DNA of 5,002 nucleotides from an uncultured Clostridia bacterium (GTDB taxonomy: Bacteria; Bacillota; Clostridia; Oscillospirales; Acutalibacteraceae), in NCBI GenBank assembly GCA_945988915.1, contig CAMFTS010000076.1, positions 1 to 5,002 on the forward strand, given 5' to 3'. The translations under genes and the position numbers were made by a program. The notes under the pieces were generated by a model. The model saw nothing but the letters and a program-made list of their open reading frames with translations, did no database searches and had not been told where the DNA came from. This document shows positions 1-5,002 of this stretch, piece by piece (position 1 is the first letter of the stretch; each line of letters begins with the position of its first letter).

Positions 1-1371
1 CTCGTTCTTTCCAAAAAATCGGACACGCTCTCAAACAGCAACCTGGCTCAAGGCGGTGTTGCTGCCGTTTTAAGCTTTGAAAATGACAGCTTCGACCTTC
101 ACATTGAGGACACTATGATTGCAGGCAGTCAAGCGAATGACCCTGACGCAGTCACCGTTCTTGTCCACGAAGGTCCTGACGATGTCCGTAAAATAATGGA
201 ATACGGTGTTGATTTTGACAAAAATCCTGACGGCACTATTCAGAAAACTCTTGAGGGCGGTCATTGCCGAAGAAGAATTGTTCATCACAAGGACACAACA
301 GGTGCTGAAATCGTAAAAAAATTACTCGAAGAACTTCATCGCAGAAAAAACATTACTCAATGCCCGGATTCGCTTGTGTATAATCTTGAGAAGGTAAAAA
401 GCGGATTCTGTGCAGATATTCTTATAAACGGCAGTGAGAGTGTAAGCGTATTTGCTGACTATTGCGTGCTCGCAACAGGCGGTATCGGCAGAGTTTATAA
501 ATACACAACGAATCCTGCCGTTGCAACCGGTGACGGTATCCGTCTTGCTTATGATCTCGGTGCATCTATCAAGAATTTAAGCTATGTTCAGTTCCATCCG
601 ACTGCATTCAACGGCCCTAATCGCGAGCAATTTCTCATCAGTGAAGCCGTTCGCGGTGAAGGAGCTTATCTTATTAACTGTAACAAACAACGCTTTATGC
701 AGCGTTATGACGAGCGTCTTGAGCTTGCTCCGCGCGATGTTGTATCAAGGTCAATAATTCTTGAAAGCAGAAAAACAGGCAGTAATAATTTCTATCTTGA
801 TATCACTCACAGGGACAGGGATTATCTTATTAACAGATTTCCCGGTATCTACGCCGGCTGTCTTGAGCAAGGCGTGGATATCACTAAGGATTTAATTCCT
901 ATATTCCCCTGCCAGCACTATTTAATGGGCGGAATTGATGTTTCGCTTGAATCAAGAACTTCGGTTTCAAGGCTTTATGCTGTCGGCGAATGTTCACATA
1001 CGGGAGTACACGGCAAGAACAGGCTTGCAAGTAATTCTCTGCTTGAAGCCCTGGTATTCGGAAGACGCGCCGCTCAGGATATTGAAAAATGTGTAAATGC
1101 CGGATTTGCTCATGTCGTTCCCACAGAAAAAGAGTCTGATATTTCAGGCGCTCCGTTGCCTAAGGGAATGAGAACAGAAATTCGTTCTATAATGCAGAGA
1201 GCATATTTTGTAATTCCTGACAGCGACGCCGTCAGAACAGGGCTTAAACAGGTTGACAGAATTTTAAAAAGATTACACTCGGGTAAATTTGCAATCACGC
1301 CCGACTACTGTGAAGCATTAAGTCTTGCGACAGTTGCTCACATAATACTAAAGGAGGTTGACGAACGATGA
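1..1371 (+). CDS. nadB: L-aspartate oxidase NadB, 5'-truncated by the window edge
   Basis: This FAD-dependent cytoplasmic enzyme oxidises L-aspartate to iminoaspartate, the first step of de novo NAD synthesis. The frame is open from base 1, giving 456 residues; by comparison with E. coli NadB about 30 residues are missing, including the GxGxxG dinucleotide-binding motif. Visible family motifs, numbered from base 1, are SNLAQGGVAAV near 13-23 (FAD binding), HCRRRIVHH at 88-96, LATGG at 157-161, QFHPTAF at 197-203, RGEGAYL at 218-224, LAPRD with the presumed catalytic Arg245, HYLMGG with His306, and NRLASNSLLEALVFG at 340-354. A helical C-terminal domain follows. The ATG at 115 is internal, because conserved NadB sequence continues upstream of it. 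The inferred full length of about 490 residues is shorter than the roughly 530-540 of E. coli and B. subtilis, apparently through a trimmed C-terminal domain. Fumarate reductase and succinate dehydrogenase are related flavoproteins, but the NadB-specific motifs and the coupling to nadC favour NadB. The stop overlaps the nadC start as ATGA. Confidence 0.96.
   Translation, partial: LVLSKKSDTLSNSNLAQGGVAAVLSFENDSFDLHIEDTMIAGSQANDPDAVTVLVHEGPDDVRKIMEYGVDFDKNPDGTIQKTLEGGHCRRRIVHHKDTTGAEIVKKLLEELHRRKNITQCPDSLVYNLEKVKSGFCADILINGSESVSVFADYCVLATGGIGRVYKYTTNPAVATGDGIRLAYDLGASIKNLSYVQFHPTAFNGPNREQFLISEAVRGEGAYLINCNKQRFMQRYDERLELAPRDVVSRSIILESRKTGSNNFYLDITHRDRDYLINRFPGIYAGCLEQGVDITKDLIPIFPCQHYLMGGIDVSLESRTSVSRLYAVGECSHTGVHGKNRLASNSLLEALVFGRRAAQDIEKCVNAGFAHVVPTEKESDISGAPLPKGMRTEIRSIMQRAYFVIPDSDAVRTGLKQVDRILKRLHSGKFAITPDYCEALSLATVAHIILKEVDER
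1352..1357 (+). promoter_or_regulatory. Ribosome binding site of nadC
   Basis: A perfect AGGAGG lies inside the last codons of nadB, ten bases before the ATG at 1368. It fixes the nadC start and indicates that nadC is translated with its own strong initiation signal in addition to any coupling through the ATGA overlap. Confidence 0.85.
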
Positions 1372-2204
1372 ATTTACCTTTACTCTATGTTGACGATATT
1401 ATTAAGAATGCTCTGAAAGAGGATATCAACTATATAGATGTATCTTCTGATTATCTTATCCCGGAAGATCAGACAGACGAAGCATATTTCGTTGCAAAGG
1501 CTGACGGTGTTCTTTGCGGAATTGATATCGCGATGCGTGTTTTTGAACTGCTGGACGATACATTTGAAAAAGAGGTATTCTTCAAAGACGGCGATAAAAT
1601 CAAAAAGGGAGATATCATTGTAAGATTCAAGGGAAAGACAGTTCTTCTGTTAAAAGGCGAAAGAACAGCTTTGAATCTTATTCAGCATCTTTCGGGAATT
1701 GCAAGTGCTACAAATGAAATTGTTGAACTCTGTAAGGGCACAAATGCACAGATTACGGATACAAGAAAGACTCTTCCCGGTCTTCGTGCTTTGCAAAAAT
1801 ACGCTGTGACCTGCGGCGGCGGTAAAAATCATCGGTTTAATCTTTCGGATTGTGCTATGCTTAAAGACAACCATATTGACGCAGGCGGCGGCATAACAAA
1901 CGCAGTGAATATTTTGCGAAGCAAACTCGGTCACACAACAAAAATTGAAGTTGAAACAAGAAATCTTGATGAAGTCCGTGAAGCAGTTGCGGCAGGTGCC
2001 GATATTATTATGCTTGACAATATGACAAATGATACAATGCGTGAAGCTGTCAGAATAATTGACGGCAAAGCAAAGACCGAGGCTTCAGGCGGAATTACAA
2101 ATGAAACCATCAGAGCTGTTGCCGAAACAGGCGTTGATATTATTTCAATCGGAGCTCTCACACATTCAGTTAAGGCGTTTGATATTTCAATGAAAATGGC
2201 TTGA
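1368..2204 (+). CDS. nadC: Nicotinate-nucleotide pyrophosphorylase (carboxylating), quinolinate phosphoribosyltransferase
   Basis: NadC converts quinolinate and PRPP to nicotinate mononucleotide, CO2 and pyrophosphate in the cytoplasm, the step after NadB and NadA in de novo NAD synthesis. The 278-residue product has normal family length. The N-terminal open-face sandwich domain spans roughly 1-110 and contains GERTALNLIQHLSG at 97-110. The alpha/beta-barrel domain carries the substrate-binding signatures: DTRKTLPGLR at 131-140, KYAVTCGGGKNHR at 144-156, KDNHI at 166-170, EVETRN at 194-199, LDNM at 216-219, EASGGI at 238-243 and IGALTHS at 261-267. All the basic substrate-contacting motifs are present, so it should be active. 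The start is set by the AGGAGG ten bases upstream and the four-base overlap with nadB. A terminator follows 29 bases after the stop, so nadC is the last gene of the operon; nadA, if clustered, lies upstream of the window. No regulatory site is visible because the operon promoter is outside. Confidence 0.97.
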   Translation: MNLPLLYVDDIIKNALKEDINYIDVSSDYLIPEDQTDEAYFVAKADGVLCGIDIAMRVFELLDDTFEKEVFFKDGDKIKKGDIIVRFKGKTVLLLKGERTALNLIQHLSGIASATNEIVELCKGTNAQITDTRKTLPGLRALQKYAVTCGGGKNHRFNLSDCAMLKDNHIDAGGGITNAVNILRSKLGHTTKIEVETRNLDEVREAVAAGADIIMLDNMTNDTMREAVRIIDGKAKTEASGGITNETIRAVAETGVDIISIGALTHSVKAFDISMKMA

Positions 2205-2233
2205 GTCAGATTATTTTAAAGATAATACAGAAC

Positions 2234-2270
2234 AAAAAAAGGCCCTTGCATAAGCAAGGGTCTTTTTTTT
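2234..2270 (+). terminator. Intrinsic terminator of the nadBC operon, bidirectional in form
   Basis: The core stem pairs CCCTTGC (2243-2249) with GCAAGGG (2254-2260) around the loop ATAA. It extends through a G-T and a G-C pair into a run of seven A (2234-2240) opposite eight T (2263-2270), up to 16 paired positions in all. The T tract makes it a terminator for nadC. The A tract on the other side means it should also stop minus-strand transcription arriving from the riboswitch unit. Confidence 0.93.
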
Positions 2271-2297
2271 GAAAGCCGTTTATGAAAAATGGCTTTC
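2271..2297. other. Inverted repeat / hairpin next to the nadC terminator
   Basis: GAAAGCC at 2271-2277 is complementary to GGCTTTC at 2291-2297. With one G-T and three A-T pairs the stem reaches 11 bp around a five-base loop. It abuts the nadC terminator T tract directly. There is no T tract in either orientation, so it is not itself an obvious terminator. On the minus strand it would lie near the 3' end of any read-through RNA from the riboswitch, where it could stabilise that RNA. Function unknown. Confidence 0.6.
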
Positions 2298-2312
2298 AAA
2301 TTGGGTAGGGTT

Positions 2313-2331
2313 TGTGGTTGGTCAGACCACA
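2313..2331. other. Short hairpin in the riboswitch downstream region
   Basis: TGTGGT (2313-2318) pairs with ACCACA (2326-2331) around a seven-base loop. On the minus strand it lies about 30 bases beyond the riboswitch terminator, followed by a C-rich single-stranded stretch with CCCTACCC. It is too short to assign a role. I list it because it is one of two hairpins filling the otherwise gene-free read-through segment. Confidence 0.45.
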
Positions 2332-2360
2332 GGAATTATATGAAAAAGGAAAAAAGAACA

Positions 2361-2392
2361 AAATAAAAAGCTCTGCACAAATCTGCAAAGCT
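2361..2392 (-). terminator. Intrinsic terminator forming the expression platform of the riboswitch
   Basis: On the minus strand AGCTTTGCA (2392-2384) pairs with TGCAGAGCT (2377-2369), nine pairs including one G-T wobble, around the loop GATTTG. It is followed by a T-rich tail (TTTT-A-TTTT). It begins about 40 bases after the aptamer end. TAGCTTTGC (2393-2385), which covers most of its 5' arm, is exactly complementary to the aptamer core GCAAAGCTA (2468-2460), so the aptamer can act as an antiterminator when not folded around ligand. Confidence 0.85.
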
Positions 2393-2409
2393 ACACATTA
2401 AGACAAATC

Positions 2410-2424
2410 GACAGAAAATCTGTC
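2410..2424. other. Perfect small hairpin between aptamer and terminator
   Basis: GACAGA (2410-2415) and TCTGTC (2419-2424) form a perfect 6-bp stem with a three-base loop. It sits between the 3' end of the riboswitch aptamer and its terminator on the minus strand. It probably acts as a spacer or folding-timing element in the expression platform; no independent role is evident. Confidence 0.5.
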
Positions 2425-2432
2425 AAATGAAT

Positions 2433-2498
2433 GCAACTGGCTGACCCGGTGGGTCCCTATAGCTTTGCGTCCTTGCCTTGCGACAAGTTTGCTAATTG
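2433..2498 (-). ncRNA. Class I cyclic-di-GMP (GEMM-I) riboswitch aptamer
   Basis: Reading the minus strand 5' to 3', the diagnostic GEMM-I elements appear in order. There is a GCAAAC box (2492-2487); a stem CTTGTC/GGCAAG (2487-2482 with 2477-2472) capped by the GNRA tetraloop GCAA; the near-invariant GACGCAAAGC (2471-2462); TATAGG; a second hairpin GACCC/GGGTC (2455-2451 with 2447-2443) with a three-base loop; and the closing AGCCAGTTGC (2442-2433), typical of Firmicute members. TAGC just 5' of the first stem is also complementary to GCTA at 2463-2460. The family senses cyclic di-GMP, with some variants preferring cyclic AMP-GMP, and usually controls motility, adhesion or signalling genes in cis. 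A promoter lies just upstream and an intrinsic terminator just downstream, so bound ligand should favour termination (an OFF switch). Unusually, no gene follows on this strand. Class assignment rests on motif recognition, not a covariance search. Confidence 0.88.
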
Positions 2499-2512
2499 TT
2501 CAGTTCGGAATA

Positions 2513-2541
2513 TTTATATCACATTAAACGGTTCGTGTCAA
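2513..2541 (-). promoter_or_regulatory. Sigma-70/SigA promoter of the orphan riboswitch
   Basis: On the minus strand a perfect -35 box TTGACA (2541-2536) is separated by exactly 17 bases from the -10 box TATAAA (2518-2513). Transcription would start near 2505-2507, only about ten bases before the aptamer. The spacing relative to the riboswitch strongly supports this as its real promoter, independent of the transporter gene, which ends in its own terminator further upstream. Confidence 0.87.
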
Positions 2542-2616
2542 CACCTTTAAATTCTATTCTGCATTTTAGACAAACATTCAAAGAAAAATATATACATATT
2601 GACAAAAAGTCTATAT

Positions 2617-2646
2617 TAAAAGGCGGTAGGAAAACCTACCGCCTTT
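2617..2646 (-). terminator. Intrinsic terminator of the GPH-family transporter gene
   Basis: A perfect 12-bp stem (AAAGGCGGTAGG at 2619-2630 with CCTACCGCCTTT at 2635-2646, four-base loop) begins 23 bases past the transporter stop codon. On the minus strand it ends in a short T run (2621-2618). It should separate transporter transcription from the riboswitch unit downstream. The 75 bases between it and the riboswitch -35 box show no recognisable feature. Confidence 0.88.
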
Positions 2647-2669
2647 ATAACGCCTGATTTTTCAATGAA

Positions 2670-4997
2670 TTATTTTTTCTTTGCAGCTTTCTTTTCTGCT
2701 TTCATTTTTTCATCCATTGCCTTTTCTTCGGCTCTGATGCGCTCAGCCTCTAATCTGTCAGCCTCAAGCTTTGCTTCATATCTGACCTTTGCTTCGTCGT
2801 AAAGGCCTATAATTTCTTCAAGATGAGTATAGTTTTCCTGCTGGGTGATAAGCTTTTCAGCATAAAGATACGGCTTAGCTGCTCTGCCGTAGCGAGCATG
2901 CATGTCCATTTCAATTTTCTGTGCCTTGAATACCTGTTTTCTTTCAGCGGCAACTTTCTTGATTTCAGCCTTGATTCTTGTCTTTTCTGCTGAATCCTTA
3001 TCTTTCTTTGCATCTGAAAGTGCAAGTGAAAGCGCACGGAGTCTGTCTTCGCATTTATCCTCAAGATTGAACAACTCGTCAAGCTTTGCGAAATCGGGAG
3101 ATTTAAGCTCCTCGCCGTTTGAATAATACTCTTTAATAGCCTTGCAGGAAGAGAGTTTTTTCTGTGCAATTTCTTTTGCAAACTTGCGATATTCTTTTTC
3201 TTCCTCTGTTTTCTTCGGCATTGCTTTTGCAGCTTTCAGCTCTGCTCTTATGCTTTTCATATCTTGTTCAAGCAAGCCTGAAAGACCTTTTTCGAGCACC
3301 CTTCTGTTTGCCTCAACCTGCGTTTTATAAAACGGTGTTTCAAATTTATTCAGCTCTTGACAAACAAGCTTTGAAATTTCAATTTCTTCATTTCTGTTCA
3401 AAGCATCTTTATATGCTTTCTTTGCCGCTTTCTTTTCAGCCTTATCCTTAATTCCCCTGTATGAAGGAGTAACCTTCTCAGGAGTCATTTTAGCATATGC
3501 TTGCGCGTCGCGGATAATATCAACAGTAGCTACGATATCACGGTCATTTAAGATTCCGTTGCCGTAATCCTCAAACATAGCTCTGATTCTAAGAATACGG
3601 ACAATTGCTTTCTGATTTATTTCCGTAAGGTCATAGAAGAAATACGGAAGAACATTCATAAATGCACCGATAGCTGCCATAATAATCATAGCGCCCATCA
3701 ATTTATAAAGAAGTCCCGGTTCGCCCGTTTCTATATCAAGAATATCAAACGGATTCTTATATCCGTTGCCTTCGTAAACGCCGTAATGTCTTTGAACGAT
3801 AGGAAGAAGTGATGAAGTTACAAGAGTAACAATATTACCTATTGTTGCTACTGCGGCAAACATACCGTCTATTCTTTCGCCCGACTGATACTGCTGATAA
3901 TCACGGATATCTGCCTGAATTGCAGGTGTGGTAATCTGTTCAAATGCGCCGACAAGCCAGTTAAGGTAAATGCAAACGGAGAGCCACCAGATGTTTCTCA
4001 TATCAACCAACATTGAGATAATGAAAAGGACATTGAACATATTAACGCCGATAAGAACTTTTTTCTTACCCCATTTTTTAATGCAAATCGGAGCAAGAAG
4101 CATACCCCAGAGAGATGCATTACCTATAAGCGTATTGATAAGCGCCAACTGACCGCCCGTGCATGTTTTGCCGTATGTAAATGACCAGTTGAGAACTGCG
4201 CCGTATGAGCTCTCAAGGAAACCGAGCCAACCGGCACAGGCAATAATCCAGAAATACTTATTCTTTGCGACTTCTCTGAGTGAGTCCATAAAGCTAATCT
4301 GAATTGTGTGAGTCTTAGCCTGAACAATTTTTTCCTGAGTATGAGCATAAACAATAATTATAAGTGCTATACCGAATATTGAATAAATCGGATATGTAAT
4401 ACGGTACACCTTCAAATCGAAAAGGTTGCCGTTTGCAAGCTGCTGTGCAACGATAGGTGCAACAATATTCATAATTGACGGTGCAAGCGAATAAACAACC
4501 GATTTAACAGCAAGAACATCGGTTCTCTCCTGAGTATTCGGAGAAAGAACATGAATAAGGTTTGTATAAGCATCGTTAAAGAAGTTAAAGAAGAACTGTA
4601 ACAAAAGGCTAAATAACAATACCATAGCGCATTTTATTATATAGCCTGCTTCTTTTCCGAAAATCAACTGTGGAAATAATTCATACATTTTTGCATATGG
4701 GAACCAGACATAAGCTATCGCAATTAACGCGGTCGGGATACCCATTGAAAGAATGTACGGTCTGTATTTACCGCCCTTACCTCTTGTATTATCTACAATA
4801 TTTGCTCTGACAGCCGTAAGAGGAATATTGGCGATTGTTGAAATAAGATAAAGGATATACATATCTGTCGGAGCAACACCGATAGCGTTACCGACAATCA
4901 TATTCTGCGTACCTACCAACAGAGTAGAACCTAACTGAATAATAAAATATGCTCCGATACCGCCGCCTGCATAAGCGGCAATTTCTTTAAAGGTCAT
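2670..4997 (-). CDS. GPH/MelB-family (MFS_2) membrane transporter with long charged C-terminal coiled-coil tail
   Basis: The product (775 residues from the ATG at 4997) is a polytopic membrane protein of the glycoside-pentoside-hexuronide transporter family, part of the major facilitator superfamily. About 12 hydrophobic segments are visible near 10-35, 45-63, 82-101, 118-140, 165-187, 200-218, 250-272, 284-303, 311-331, 337-357, 375-401 and 430-455. Family markers are the loop motif VDNTRGKGGKYRPY (68-81) and QADIRDYQQYQSGERIDG (361-378), matching the LADTVDYGExKxxxR region of relatives. Family members are usually about 440-500 residues. Here residues 460-775 form an extra cytoplasmic, Lys/Glu/Ala-rich, probably coiled-coil tail ending in KKAAKKK, with no domain I recognise and no sign of a PTS IIA module as in LacS. 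The substrate is unknown, probably a glycoside or oligosaccharide. By hand alignment the MelB cation-site aspartates are replaced. The frame stays open to the window edge five bases upstream, so the start may lie further out. A terminator follows the stop. Confidence 0.85.
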   Translation of the reverse strand: MTFKEIAAYAGGGIGAYFIIQLGSTLLVGTQNMIVGNAIGVAPTDMYILYLISTIANIPLTAVRANIVDNTRGKGGKYRPYILSMGIPTALIAIAYVWFPYAKMYELFPQLIFGKEAGYIIKCAMVLLFSLLLQFFFNFFNDAYTNLIHVLSPNTQERTDVLAVKSVVYSLAPSIMNIVAPIVAQQLANGNLFDLKVYRITYPIYSIFGIALIIIVYAHTQEKIVQAKTHTIQISFMDSLREVAKNKYFWIIACAGWLGFLESSYGAVLNWSFTYGKTCTGGQLALINTLIGNASLWGMLLAPICIKKWGKKKVLIGVNMFNVLFIISMLVDMRNIWWLSVCIYLNWLVGAFEQITTPAIQADIRDYQQYQSGERIDGMFAAVATIGNIVTLVTSSLLPIVQRHYGVYEGNGYKNPFDILDIETGEPGLLYKLMGAMIIMAAIGAFMNVLPYFFYDLTEINQKAIVRILRIRAMFEDYGNGILNDRDIVATVDIIRDAQAYAKMTPEKVTPSYRGIKDKAEKKAAKKAYKDALNRNEEIEISKLVCQELNKFETPFYKTQVEANRRVLEKGLSGLLEQDMKSIRAELKAAKAMPKKTEEEKEYRKFAKEIAQKKLSSCKAIKEYYSNGEELKSPDFAKLDELFNLEDKCEDRLRALSLALSDAKKDKDSAEKTRIKAEIKKVAAERKQVFKAQKIEMDMHARYGRAAKPYLYAEKLITQQENYTHLEEIIGLYDEAKVRYEAKLEADRLEAERIRAEEKAMDEKMKAEKKAAKKK

Positions 4998-5002
4998 ATA
5001 TC

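Noticed and set aside
115..117. ATG at 115 as the start of nadB
   Set aside because: The same frame is open from base 1 and the upstream residues contain the conserved NadB motif SNLAQGGVAAV, so the true start is outside the window.
1650..2161. Minus-strand ORFs opposite nadC as the target gene of the riboswitch
   Set aside because: They lie beyond the bidirectional nadBC terminator, have no ribosome binding site seen, and mirror conserved nadC codons. Shadow ORFs are the simpler explanation.
2336..2398. 20-codon minus-strand ORF (MCSFADLCRAF...) across the riboswitch terminator
   Set aside because: It has no ribosome binding site, is made from the terminator stem and T tract, and its composition is explained by that structure. 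It is unlikely to be a leader peptide or the missing regulated gene.
2599..2621. Plus-strand TTGACA at 2599-2604 as a promoter
   Set aside because: No -10 box lies 16-18 bases downstream (that position falls in the transporter terminator stem), and no plus-strand gene follows.
2205..2669. tRNA, CRISPR array, insertion sequence or NiaR-type NAD repressor site in the intergenic region
   Set aside because: No cloverleaf, direct repeat array, transposase remnant or flanking duplication was seen, and no operator sits near a nad promoter because that promoter is outside the window.
2902..3451. Plus-strand ORFs of 60-95 codons opposite the transporter tail
   Set aside because: They are shadows of the Lys/Glu-rich coding strand, giving Ser/Phe/Leu-rich translations with no ribosome binding sites or recognisable features.

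Overview
The window looks like chromosomal DNA of an AT-leaning Firmicute, most likely an anaerobic, Clostridia-type (Oscillospiraceae/Lachnospiraceae-like) gut or rumen bacterium. The reasons are A/T-rich intergenic DNA, strong AGGAGG ribosome binding, hairpin-plus-T-tract terminators, a GPH-type sugar transporter and a Firmicute-style class I cyclic-di-GMP (GEMM-I) riboswitch. This placement is inference from style; no taxonomic marker is present.

Layout. Bases 1-2204 (+) hold the end of an NAD biosynthesis operon: nadB (L-aspartate oxidase, 5' end outside the window) overlaps nadC (quinolinate phosphoribosyltransferase) by four bases, and a strong hairpin terminator closes the operon at 2234-2270. 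NadB oxidises aspartate to iminoaspartate; NadA, not in this window, would make quinolinate from it; NadC converts quinolinate to nicotinate mononucleotide. Bases 2670-4997 (-) hold a convergent gene for a 12-helix GPH/MelB-like membrane transporter with an unusual charged, coiled-coil-like cytoplasmic tail of about 300 residues. It has its own terminator at 2617-2646.

The most interesting part is the 465-base gap between these convergent genes. On the minus strand it carries a complete, independent transcription unit: a near-perfect sigma-70 promoter (TTGACA, 17-base spacer, TATAAA), a GEMM-I aptamer (2433-2498) and an intrinsic terminator (2361-2392). The 5' arm of that terminator is exactly complementary to the conserved aptamer core. 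No gene follows: downstream lie only two further hairpins, then the nadBC terminator read from the other side, then antisense nadC. It is therefore an apparently orphan second-messenger riboswitch. It may gate a small RNA of roughly 270 nt, or be the remnant of a lost regulated gene. The stretch 2542-2616 contains nothing I recognise.
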